NCBI GenBank assembly: GCA_026993805.1
Contig: JALWSA010000039.1
Coordinates: 1 to 54,329 of the forward strand
Source: Thermotogaceae bacterium
Lineage (GTDB): Bacteria > Thermotogota > Thermotogae > Thermotogales > Thermotogaceae
Direction of reading: 5' to 3'
DNA length: 54,329 nucleotides
The number at the start of each line of letters is the position of its first letter. Position 1 is the first letter of the stretch. A program made the translations under genes and the position numbers. The notes beneath the pieces were generated by a model that did not search any database, had not been told where the DNA came from, and was given only the letters and a program-made list of their open reading frames with translations. Shown piece by piece: positions 30,481-39,300 of this stretch.

Positions 30481-31401
30481 ATGATTTTGTACCTCATACC
30501 TTCCCTTCTCCTGGGATGGGGATTGGGAAGAAACGATTCTGCAAACATTTTTGGACCTCCTGTAGCAAATGGGATAGTAGGCTACAAGTGGGCCATCTTA
30601 ACTGCAGCAGTTTTTGTGATACTCGGAGCCATAATAGGGGGAGCTGCGGGGCTTCAGACGATTGGATCGCTCTCATCTGGAACGGCTTTTGAATCTTCTA
30701 TATCAATACTGGGTGGTGCAATTTCGGTCATAACCATGACTTATTTTGGGCTCCCGGTATCAACATCTCAAGCCGTTGTGGGCGGAATAGTAGGCGTTGG
30801 AATCCTGAAAGGACATGTTAATTGGTTTGTACTTGCAAAGATCGTAATATGCTGGATAACCACTCCTCTCGGAGCTATGGTGATCGGTTTCGTCATATAT
30901 AAACTCACGGCTCCTTGGTTCTCAAGAATAAGGTCAATAAGGCTTCAGGATAAATTAATAACGATTGCAGCCTGGCTGGCTGGAGCCTACGGAGCTTACG
31001 CGCTCGGAGCCAACAACGTCGCAAATGTTACTGGTGCACTTGTTGGAAAACTTCTATCAGTTCAGGAAGCGGCTCTTATTGGAGGACTCAGCATCGCGAT
31101 AGGAGCCTTAACTTTCAGCAAACGCGTTATGCTCACGGTTGGAAAGAGGATAATCGAACTCGATCATTTCTCTTCTCTGATATCCATATTCGCGGAGTCC
31201 ATAACCGTATGGATTTACTCAATCATTGGGGTACCAGTATCCACATCGCAAGCAGTTGTGGGTGGAGTTTTGGGTGCAGGCTTGGCAAGAGGTACCAGCC
31301 TTGCAAACCGGGGAATGCTGTATAGAATACTCTTTGGTTGGATAGGTACACCCGTCATCGCCGGGTTGATTTCACAAGGTCTATATCTTCTCTTCAAATG
31401 A
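30481..31401 (+). CDS. Inorganic phosphate transporter, PiT family
   Basis: An inner-membrane carrier of about 306 residues taking up phosphate (or metal-phosphate) with H+ or Na+. The two family signatures are present: GRNDSANIFGPPVANGIV near the start and ALGANNVANVTGALVG in the second half. Each half also has the repeated G-x-PVSTSQA motif (GLPVSTSQAVVGG and GVPVSTSQAVVGG), showing the internal duplication. The ATG follows GGAGGG by 7 bases; an ATG 15 bases earlier overlaps that site and is unlikely. It is followed by a PhoU-like partner gene. Confidence 0.93.
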   Translation: MILYLIPSLLLGWGLGRNDSANIFGPPVANGIVGYKWAILTAAVFVILGAIIGGAAGLQTIGSLSSGTAFESSISILGGAISVITMTYFGLPVSTSQAVVGGIVGVGILKGHVNWFVLAKIVICWITTPLGAMVIGFVIYKLTAPWFSRIRSIRLQDKLITIAAWLAGAYGAYALGANNVANVTGALVGKLLSVQEAALIGGLSIAIGALTFSKRVMLTVGKRIIELDHFSSLISIFAESITVWIYSIIGVPVSTSQAVVGGVLGAGLARGTSLANRGMLYRILFGWIGTPVIAGLISQGLYLLFK

Positions 31402-31420
31402 AAAAGGGGGGGTGAACTCC

Positions 31421-32065
31421 TTGATTTTCATTGGTAAAAAGGAAGAAATGATAATTAAGAAATTCAAACAGCATTTAGAAACCGTCGGAAAAACCTTAGA
31501 CGGATTCGAAGAATTCATCAGGGCATACCTCGATGGAAACTGCGAAGAAGCTGATAGATGCTCAGAAAAAGTGATGAATTTGGAGAGCGAGGCTGACGCC
31601 TTGAGAAGAGAGACAGAAACGCTTATGTACTCTGGGGCATTTCTTCCAAATTTCAGAGGAGACTTGCTGGGATTAATCGAGGCTGTCGATAGAATAGCAG
31701 ACAGGGCGGAAACTGTGGTTAGAATCATCAGTCTTCAGCTTCCCAGCATCCTATTACAAATAAAAGAAGAAATGAAAAAACAGGTGAAACTCTCAGTGGA
31801 AACGTTTAAAGAACTCAAAGCCGCCATAGAATACATGTTCGAAGATATGGACAAAGCGGGTTCTTACATAAAGAGAACCGAAGAAAAAGAGCACGAGGAA
31901 GATAACATCGAATGGGACATGATGAAAAAACTCTTCTCTTTAGATATAGATAGAGCGCAAAAGTTGGAGATAAAAGAAATCATATCGCTCATAGGAGACG
32001 TTGCTGACCTCGCTGAGGACGCTTCCGACAGAGTCGAAATAATCATCCTAAAGAGGAGGGTATAA
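31421..32065 (+). CDS. PhoU-like / DUF47 family protein, partner of the PiT carrier
   Basis: An all-helical protein of about 214 residues of the DUF47 (TIGR00153) family, related to PhoU. The conserved E-S-E-A-D segment reads NLESEADALRRETE, and the second half repeats it as LIGDVADLAEDASDR. These genes are almost always next to PiT carriers and are thought to regulate them. I favour the TTG after GGGGGGGTGA; a GTG 9 bases earlier lies within that site. It lies 19 bases after the carrier. Confidence 0.88.
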   Translation: MIFIGKKEEMIIKKFKQHLETVGKTLDGFEEFIRAYLDGNCEEADRCSEKVMNLESEADALRRETETLMYSGAFLPNFRGDLLGLIEAVDRIADRAETVVRIISLQLPSILLQIKEEMKKQVKLSVETFKELKAAIEYMFEDMDKAGSYIKRTEEKEHEEDNIEWDMMKKLFSLDIDRAQKLEIKEIISLIGDVADLAEDASDRVEIIILKRRV

Positions 32066-32068
32066 GTC

Positions 32069-32815
32069 TTGGGAAAAATTGGAGAAAGCTTCGAAAAACT
32101 CGTAAAAGTGATGGAAACATTGCGTGCACCTGGTGGATGCGATTGGGACAGAGCCCAGACCCATGAAACATTGAAACCTTATCTAATAGAAGAAGCCTAT
32201 GAGCTTCTGGATGCTATAGACCGAGCTGATGATAGAGAAATGATGGAAGAACTGGGAGATGTGCTGCTTCAAGTGGTATTCCATGCTCAAATAGCGAAGG
32301 AAAGAGGAGCTTTTGACATAAAAGACGTCGTAGACTTTCTAACCGAGAAACTCATAAGAAGGCATCCGCACGTTTTCAAAGATAGGGGAAAGTACTCATA
32401 TAAACAATGGGAAGAGATAAAAGCAAAAGAGAAAGGAAAGAAAAAGAGAAGTTCAATTGGTGACGTCAACAAAGCCCTCCCTGCCCTTTCCTTCGCGAGA
32501 AGAATTCAGGAAAACGCTTCAGCAGTCGGCTTTGATTGGGAAGATGCGAGTGGGGTCTTGGAAAAAATAACGGAAGAACTCAAGGAGTTCCGAGAAAACC
32601 CATCTGAAGAAGAGTTCGGAGACATTCTCTTTTCCATAGTTAACCTATCGAGATTTCTGGGAATAGACCCGGAAAGAGCTTTGAGAAAGGCAACGGAGAA
32701 ATTCATAAACAGGTTTGAAAAGATGGAACAGCTTTTGGAATCAGAAGGGAAAAAGTTAGAGGATCTTAGTTTAGATGAAATGGAGCTCTATTGGCAAAAA
32801 GCAAAAAAAGCTTGA
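32069..32815 (+). CDS. mazG: Nucleoside triphosphate pyrophosphohydrolase MazG
   Basis: Hydrolyses (d)NTPs to monophosphates and pyrophosphate, cleaning damaged or excess nucleotides. It is 248 residues with two MazG domains. The first has EEAYELLDAID then EELGDVLLQVVFHAQ, the full metal motif E-E-x-x-E...E-x-x-D. The second has ITEELKEF and EEFGDILFSIVN. The TTG start follows GAGGAGGG by 8 bases. It lies 3 bases after the DUF47 gene. Confidence 0.94.
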   Translation: MGKIGESFEKLVKVMETLRAPGGCDWDRAQTHETLKPYLIEEAYELLDAIDRADDREMMEELGDVLLQVVFHAQIAKERGAFDIKDVVDFLTEKLIRRHPHVFKDRGKYSYKQWEEIKAKEKGKKKRSSIGDVNKALPALSFARRIQENASAVGFDWEDASGVLEKITEELKEFRENPSEEEFGDILFSIVNLSRFLGIDPERALRKATEKFINRFEKMEQLLESEGKKLEDLSLDEMELYWQKAKKA

Positions 32816-32828
32816 GGAGGTGCTTTTA

Positions 32829-33842
32829 ATGAAGAAGTCGCTTTTTCTGATTTTCTCCATATTCATCGTGATTCTATCTTTCGCTCAGATAGAAACCGAT
32901 ACATCCAGTCCTGTGGCAATCGTGAACGGCGAGGTTATAACATCGGATTTCCTGAATGTAATGGCCGACCTGAAGAGAATCCTCACATCTGTGTATACCA
33001 TAGATGAAAAATTCTTCAACGCTCTAACCGAAACTCCAGAAGGATTGGCATTTCTTCAGAAATATCGCCTCATAGTGCTCAACGAACTTATCGACCAGCT
33101 TCTCACCCAGCAAATAGCAAAAGAAGAGGGACTATTCCCAGGTGAATCGGAGGTCCAAAGCCACGTATCTCAACAGATCTCAACCGCACTGAACAAGCTC
33201 GGCGTTAAAGAAGAAGAATTCGAGAAATACCTTGCAACCTTCGGTATGACCTTGGATGATCTCAAGAGAAAATTTGCATGGCTTTATATAACTAACAAAT
33301 GCTTGGATGCCATGAAAGAAAAAGTAACGCGAGGTATTACGGTCTCCGAAAAAGAGATAGAGGACTATTATAAAGAGCATTACCTATCGCAAGAGGGTAC
33401 TCTTGAAAAGGAAATCTCACTTATAGTGACAAACACTGGTGCTGAAGCAAAGGAAGCTTTAAGCCTCATCCTTTCTGGCAAAAAATTTGAAGACGTTGCA
33501 GCACAGCTTTCGATGGATAAAGAAACGGCTAAAAATGGCGGAAAACTCGGAAAACTCAACAAAGAGAAGATATACGATCTATTCGGGGATGAAGTCGGCT
33601 CAAAAATCTGGAAAGCCTCAGAAAACGCGATTTTGGGCCCGTATAAAGTTGGAATAAAATGGGTGATTGTGAAAGTCGGAAAAATAGGAAAAAGTCAACC
33701 GCCGGCTCTCAACGATATAAAAGATGAAATAGAAAAGATGCTCTTGGAAAAGAAAAAGGAACAGTATTGGAAGCAATGGTGGGAAAAACGTCTTGAGGAT
33801 TATAGAAAACGAAGCAATATAAAAATTCTCCTGGGGGGATGA
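32829..33842 (+). CDS. Secreted peptidyl-prolyl isomerase, SurA/PrsA type
   Basis: A periplasmic chaperone-foldase of about 337 residues. The signal peptide is MKKSLFLIFSIFIVILSFA, without a lipobox. Residues 28-150 form a SurA_N-like helical chaperone arm (IVNGEVITSDFL then long helices). A parvulin domain follows at about 190-285, with EISLIVTNTGAEAKEAL, GGKLGKLNKE and GPYKVGIKWVIVKV. The chain ends in a basic coiled coil. I chose the ATG behind GAGGAGGTG that gives an intact signal peptide. In Gram-negative-type cells SurA helps outer-membrane proteins fold, which may matter for the LptD-like protein in this window, though they are far apart. Confidence 0.88.
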   Translation: MKKSLFLIFSIFIVILSFAQIETDTSSPVAIVNGEVITSDFLNVMADLKRILTSVYTIDEKFFNALTETPEGLAFLQKYRLIVLNELIDQLLTQQIAKEEGLFPGESEVQSHVSQQISTALNKLGVKEEEFEKYLATFGMTLDDLKRKFAWLYITNKCLDAMKEKVTRGITVSEKEIEDYYKEHYLSQEGTLEKEISLIVTNTGAEAKEALSLILSGKKFEDVAAQLSMDKETAKNGGKLGKLNKEKIYDLFGDEVGSKIWKASENAILGPYKVGIKWVIVKVGKIGKSQPPALNDIKDEIEKMLLEKKKEQYWKQWWEKRLEDYRKRSNIKILLGG

Positions 33843-33846
33843 AAAC

Positions 33847-35109
33847 ATGACGATAGACAAAGTGGTGGAGAAATACGTTCCAAAAAGAAAGCAGAATGCA
33901 TTTCTATACCTGAGTTTTCCCGCTTGGATCATCGTCTCCTACGGAGTCCTCTTAGGAGCTTTTACAACTTCAAATGTTATCAAAGATCTTGGGATGAGTG
34001 GTACTATGGCCGCTGCTTTTCTTAAGAGTAGTGTGTTTATTGGAATGCTCTTTGGCGCCTTCCTTTCCGGTTTCATTTCTGACTTTTTTGGCAGAAAACT
34101 TGCCATTAACATCTACTTGCTCTTTGCAACACTTTTTACTTTTCTCGGAGGCTTTACGTCGGATGTCAAACTCTTCTTAACATTCAGGATCCTCGCAGGC
34201 TTTGGATATGGCGGATTGATGCCCTCGGTCAATACATACCTGAGCGAAACCATCTCGATAAAGATTAGGGGAAGGTACCTCGTTCTCCTCGAAGCCATGT
34301 GGGCAATAGGAAGCATTTTGGTAGGGATCGTACACATAACGCTTGGCAAACTAACCTGGAGATGGGATTACTGGATGATGGGACTGGGATTTCTTCTGTT
34401 CATAGCATACCTTTTAATTCCAGAAAGTCCCAGGTTCGCTTTCTTAAAAGGCGGAAAAGAAGAACTCGAAAAAGTCCTTAAGACCAAAATAAAGGAAGAT
34501 GTTGAGATACTCAAGAAATCGAAAATACCTATATCCGATATACTCAAAAAGCCCTATCTTGCACGTACACTCGTAATATGGCTCACCTGGTTTTCGCTCA
34601 GCATAATATACTACGGAATATTCCTGTGGCTTCCCAAGATCTTCTCGTCCAAAGGAGTTGTTCAAGGCTCTATTTGGCTGACCTTCCTCATGATGGTCTT
34701 TCAACTTCCTGGCTATCTATTAGCCGCTTATCTCATCGAAAAAACTGGTAGGGTGAAATCACTAAGTCTCTTCCTTCTTGGAACGGCTGTTACGTCTTTC
34801 GGATTCGCTATAGTTGCAAACCAGGCGGTTTACATAACCATGGCATTTCTCACCAGCGTGTTCTGCCTCGGCGCTTGGGGCATAGTATATGCTTACACCC
34901 CTGAACTCTACCCCACAGCGTTCAGAACTACAGGAAACGGTGCTGCAGGAACTATAACGAGAATCGGCGGAATAATAGCACCTTACATTATTCCTCTATT
35001 CAAAGGAAACATATTCGCTTCTTTGATCTTCTTCGCTTCTCTCTCTCTCATATCTGGCATAGCCATACTCAGCTTGAATCTCGAAACAAAGGGGAGTGAA
35101 ATAAGCTGA
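33847..35109 (+). CDS. Major facilitator superfamily transporter (metabolite:H+ symporter-like)
   Basis: A 420-residue inner-membrane carrier with 12 predicted helices in two halves. Motif A between helices 2 and 3 reads GFISDFFGRKLAI, and YLIPESPRFAFLKGGKEE after helix 6 is typical of the sugar/aromatic-acid/niacin-type branch. The second half has AYTPELYPTAFRTTGNGAAG, the usual motif at helix 10-11. The substrate cannot be told from sequence. It begins 4 bases after the PPIase stop and ends in a TGA that overlaps the next gene's proposed start. Confidence 0.88.
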   Translation: MTIDKVVEKYVPKRKQNAFLYLSFPAWIIVSYGVLLGAFTTSNVIKDLGMSGTMAAAFLKSSVFIGMLFGAFLSGFISDFFGRKLAINIYLLFATLFTFLGGFTSDVKLFLTFRILAGFGYGGLMPSVNTYLSETISIKIRGRYLVLLEAMWAIGSILVGIVHITLGKLTWRWDYWMMGLGFLLFIAYLLIPESPRFAFLKGGKEELEKVLKTKIKEDVEILKKSKIPISDILKKPYLARTLVIWLTWFSLSIIYYGIFLWLPKIFSSKGVVQGSIWLTFLMMVFQLPGYLLAAYLIEKTGRVKSLSLFLLGTAVTSFGFAIVANQAVYITMAFLTSVFCLGAWGIVYAYTPELYPTAFRTTGNGAAGTITRIGGIIAPYIIPLFKGNIFASLIFFASLSLISGIAILSLNLETKGSEIS

Positions 35110-35765
35110 AAGGAGTTGACCTGGTAGTAGAAGGAACCGTGGGATCTGGGAAAACCACCCTGATAGAAAGAATATCCAAAAATCTAAAACTCAAACCCTT
35201 CTTTGAATTATCCGATCCCATGATTGAAGGGATGCTTTCGCATTTCTATAAAGATCGAAAAAGATGGGCCTTTACACTCCAAATACTATTTCTAACCGCA
35301 AGATATGAGCAAATAAAGATTGCTACTGAGATCGAAAAGGCCGTTCTGGATCGTTCCATCTTCGGCGACATAATATTCGCAAAAATGCTCCATCACACAG
35401 GAGACATGAAAGATCACGAACTCGCCGTTTACAAACGTCTGTACAACTCTCTGATTGAAAACGTATCACCACCCAAACTGATGATATACATAAAAATCTC
35501 TACGGACCTTGCCATAGAGAGGATTAAAAAAAGAGCCAGAGATTACGAACTCATCGTTGAGAGGGAGTACTGGGAAAGGCTAAACTCAGAATACGAGGAA
35601 TATTTTTCTCGCTACACCCTTTCCCCTCTTTTGGTAATAAACGCCGATAGGTTCGACTGGGTGGCCAATGAAAACGACGAAAAGACTATCATGAAAAGGA
35701 TACACGAAATCCTCGAAATGGTTAGAAATAGAGGAGCAGACCGACACGCCATCTTCGAGATATGA
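35106..35765 (+). CDS. Deoxynucleoside kinase (dAK/dGK-like), probable CTG start
   Basis: Phosphorylates deoxynucleosides for dNTP salvage. The P-loop is EGTVGSGKTTL; DRSIFGD is the DRS motif and ERIKKRARDYE the Arg-rich lid. There is no ATG, GTG or TTG in the frame before the P-loop: the first, a GTG at 35139, would cut it. The best start is CTG overlapping the MFS stop as CTGA, the same coupling as the ATGA overlaps elsewhere here, with GGGGAG 9 bases upstream. It gives LKGVDLVVEGTVGSGK, about 219 residues. A second CTG 15 bases on, behind AAAGGAG, is the alternative. Substrate choice is uncertain. Confidence 0.82.
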   Translation: MKGVDLVVEGTVGSGKTTLIERISKNLKLKPFFELSDPMIEGMLSHFYKDRKRWAFTLQILFLTARYEQIKIATEIEKAVLDRSIFGDIIFAKMLHHTGDMKDHELAVYKRLYNSLIENVSPPKLMIYIKISTDLAIERIKKRARDYELIVEREYWERLNSEYEEYFSRYTLSPLLVINADRFDWVANENDEKTIMKRIHEILEMVRNRGADRHAIFEI

Positions 35766-35795
35766 TACCTTAACCTTCGCTTAAAAGGAGAAAAG

Positions 35796-35801
35796 TATAA
35801 T
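35796..35801 (+). promoter_or_regulatory. TATAAT -10 box upstream of ruvC
   Basis: A consensus TATAAT about 30 bases upstream of the ruvC start, in the 66-base gap after the deoxynucleoside kinase. No good -35 box is visible at 16-18 bases. Confidence 0.3.
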
Positions 35802-35831
35802 TCATAAATGGCTCCCTGGAGGTGCATGTAT

Positions 35832-36338
35832 TTGAGAATCATAGGAATTGATCCCGGTTACGGGATTTTAGGTTATGGTGTATTGGAAAAAAACGGTTCG
35901 AAGATAGATGTACTGGGTTATGGTGTCATTGAAACGGCCAAAAAAACCCCTCTTCAAAAGAGAGTTAAAAAGCTATACGACGAACTTACAAGTATTCTCA
36001 ATAAATTCAAACCGGATATAGCCGCTATCGAAAAGATTTTCTTCACTAAAAGTGTAACAACAGCTCTGGAAGTTGGTCATGCAAGAGGAATTGTCCTCCT
36101 TGCTTTAGAGGAATTTGGAATCAAAGCAATGGAGTTTCCTCCTCAAATGGTGAAAATGGCCGTGACAGGTTATGGAAGATCCACAAAAAGACAGATACAG
36201 ATTATGGTTAAAAAACTTCTCAATCTAACTGATATTCCAAAACCAGACGACGCAGCTGATGCCTTGGCTATAGCTTGGTGCGGCCTGCTTAATCTACGAG
36301 GTGAGGCAAGTGAAACTGAAGATAAACGAATCTATTAA
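35832..36338 (+). CDS. ruvC: Holliday junction endonuclease RuvC
   Basis: Cuts Holliday junctions at the end of homologous recombination. It is about 168 residues. Catalytic acids are visible: Asp in IIGIDPGYG at the N-terminus, Glu in AIEKIFF near 66, and the Asp pair in KPDDAADALAIAWC near the end. I chose TTG, 8 bases after GGAGGT, giving LRIIGIDPG as in the family; an ATG two codons earlier lies only 2 bases from the ribosome site. The end overlaps polC by about 29 bases. ruvA and ruvB are not adjacent. Confidence 0.94.
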   Translation: MRIIGIDPGYGILGYGVLEKNGSKIDVLGYGVIETAKKTPLQKRVKKLYDELTSILNKFKPDIAAIEKIFFTKSVTTALEVGHARGIVLLALEEFGIKAMEFPPQMVKMAVTGYGRSTKRQIQIMVKKLLNLTDIPKPDDAADALAIAWCGLLNLRGEASETEDKRIY

Positions 36339-39300
36339 AAAACTGGGTGAAAAACTGGGGCTAAAACTTCAGGGTGATGCGCTGATCGAAGAGGTCCTAC
36401 TTTCTGAGGAGGACGAAACGCTTTATATAAATCTCTCCGGGGATTTACTTTCCGACACCACCGAACTGATTGAAAAGCTTGAAAACCTGTTAGGAGTAAG
36501 AGTCGTTATCGGTGGAAATAATTTCCATTCCTATACACTCATAGACTTTCTGAAAGAAAAGATAAACAACGGGATAAGGGTATCGATGCAGATGGAAAGC
36601 TCTGGCAAGTCACTAATAATAAAAGTGCCCGGTGAATTTGCAAAAGAACGAATAAAAGCCAAACTCCTGAGTATGAGAAAAGAAATTCTCGAAAAATTCG
36701 GAAAAGTCCCTAAAATCCATCTCGTTATAGACGAGGAATTCTTCAAGAAGTTGGAAGAAAATGCCAAAAAAACCATACCTCCAACTGTGATTTTGAAAAA
36801 CACCGAATCAAGAATGAAGGTAAAAGTTGAAAACTCTGAATCGATATTCGGAAAACCCCCACGAAAAAACATTCACTATCCTTCCAAACTCCCTCCCCTC
36901 AAAAGTGAGGTTTCAATAGCAGGTAAAATATTCAAAATTGAAGAAAGAAGAAAGAGTGCTTTGGTTTACATAACGGATAAAATAGATTCCATCATCGTGA
37001 GAATCGGAGAACGCTCTGTTTCAGAAGCCCTCGAAAAACTCAAGGTGGGCGATTACATAATAGCAACCGGGATATTAGATTCCGATCCCTCTATGGACGG
37101 GGAGCCTGTTCTATTCGCCAAAGGAATCTCCAAAGGAGAATCAAATGAAAGAATGGACAACTCTGAAGAAAAGAGAGTAGAGCTCCATGCTCATTCCAAG
37201 TACAGCGACTTAGATGCCGTACTCGATATAGAGGAATACCTTGATAGAGTCTCGAAATGGGGTCATAAAGCCGCTGCACTAACAGATCATGGAAACGTTC
37301 AGGGAATAATAGAATTCTACAAAACAGCCAAAGAAAAAGGTGTTAAGCCCATCTTTGGAATGGAAGGTTACATGGTCAATGACGTTGAACTCATATATCA
37401 TGGGGAAATGGATGGAAAATTGAATGAAATCTCCTACGTTGTTCTGGATATGGAAACCACAGGACTCGATGTGGAACGTTCAGAAATAATGGAAATAGGA
37501 GCAATAAAAATAGAAGAGGGAAGAGAAGTCGATCAGTTTCACGCGATGATAAAGCCAAAGAAGGGAATAAGCAAAGCAAGTAAAAGAATAACAGGAATAA
37601 CCGATGAAATGCTTGAAAACGAGCCACCAATTGAAGAAGTCCTTCCAAAATTTCTGGAATTTCTTGGCGATAGTGTGATAGTTGCTCACAACGCAAACTT
37701 TGATTACAGATTTCTCAGGTACTGGACGATTAAAACCTGCGGCAAAAATCTGAACAATCCATACATAGACACCCTCTCACTCGCACGAGCTCTTTTGACC
37801 ATGTCGAGCTACTCCTTGGACAAAGTCGCTTCCAAATTAAAAATAGGAGCTTTCACCCACCACAGAGCTATGGAAGATACAAGGGTAACATCCCGCATAT
37901 TCCTGAGATTTCTCGAAATGTTAAAAAATATAGGAATCGAAAGGCTATCCGAGCTAAATAAACTCCGAGAGGACATTGATGTTAAATCCATAAAGCCAAA
38001 TCATGTAACTATTCTCGTAAAAAACAAAGAAGGGCTTAAGAATCTTTATAAACTCGTTACGCTCTCACACACCCAGTACTTTCACAAAGCTCCCAAGATT
38101 CCAAAGAGTGGGATAAACAACCTCAGGGATGGCCTGATAATAGGAAGCGGATGCATGAAGGGTGAAGTGGTCGAAGCCGTTCTGGACGGTGCAAACGAAT
38201 CAGAAATTGAAGAAATAATGAAGTTTTACGATTTCATAGAGATTATGCCACTCGATGTGTACAAACCATCCCTGCGGGAAAGGATGAAAGAAGTTTACAG
38301 GAAGATCTATACCCTTGCGAAGAGATTTGACATACCTGTCGTCATGACAGGAGACGTACATTACCTCGATCCAGAGGACAAAAAAATCCGTATGGCGCTT
38401 CTTGCCCCACAAAAAGAAAACGAATCCGGAGAATCCGAACTCTATCTCAGAACAACAGAAGAGATGATTAAAGCGGCAATGGAAATTTTTGAAGATAAAA
38501 ACATCGCCAAAGAGGTCGTAATAAAAAATAGCAACAAAATAGCAGATATGATCGAGGAAGTCCAGCCATTAGAAGGGAAACTCCACCCACCGGAAATTCC
38601 AGGTGCTGACAACATCGTCAAAGATCTTTCATACAAAAGAGCCAAAGAATTATACGGAGATCCCCTACCTGAACTCATCGAGAAACGACTTGAAAAAGAG
38701 CTTAATGCGATCATAAATCACGGGTACGCCGTTTTGTATCTCATAGCTAAGAAGATAGTAGACAAAGCCAAAGAAGATGGATACGTCGTGGGATCAAGAG
38801 GATCCGTTGGTTCATCTTTGGTGGCACATCTCCTTGGAATTACAGAGGTCAATCCACTCCCGCCACACTATGTATGTCCCAAATGCCATTATGTGGAATT
38901 CGTAGAAGGCTATGGCAGCGGATACGATCTGCCTGAAAAGAACTGTCCAAAATGTGGCACAAAACTCCTCAAAAATGGCCAGGACATTCCTTTCGAGGTC
39001 TTTATGGGCTTCGAGGGTGAGAAAGTACCTGATATAGATCTGAACTTTTCTGGAGAGTATCAGGACAGGGCTCATAGGTTCGTAGAGGAGCTCTTTGGAA
39101 AAGACCACGTTTACAGAGCTGGAACGATAAACACCATTGCTGAAAGAAGTGCAAGGGGCTACGTTAGAGGTCTTGAAGAAAAACTGGGAATAAAGTTTAG
39201 AAGGGCGGAGTTTGAACGATTGGTGATGGGGGTTAGTGGCGTCAAAAGAACAACCGGCCAACATCCCGGAGGACTCATGATAATACCAAAGCACATGGAT

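Noticed and set aside
35139-35141. GTG as deoxynucleoside kinase start
   Set aside because: It would remove the first residues of the P-loop and has no ribosome site at the right distance.
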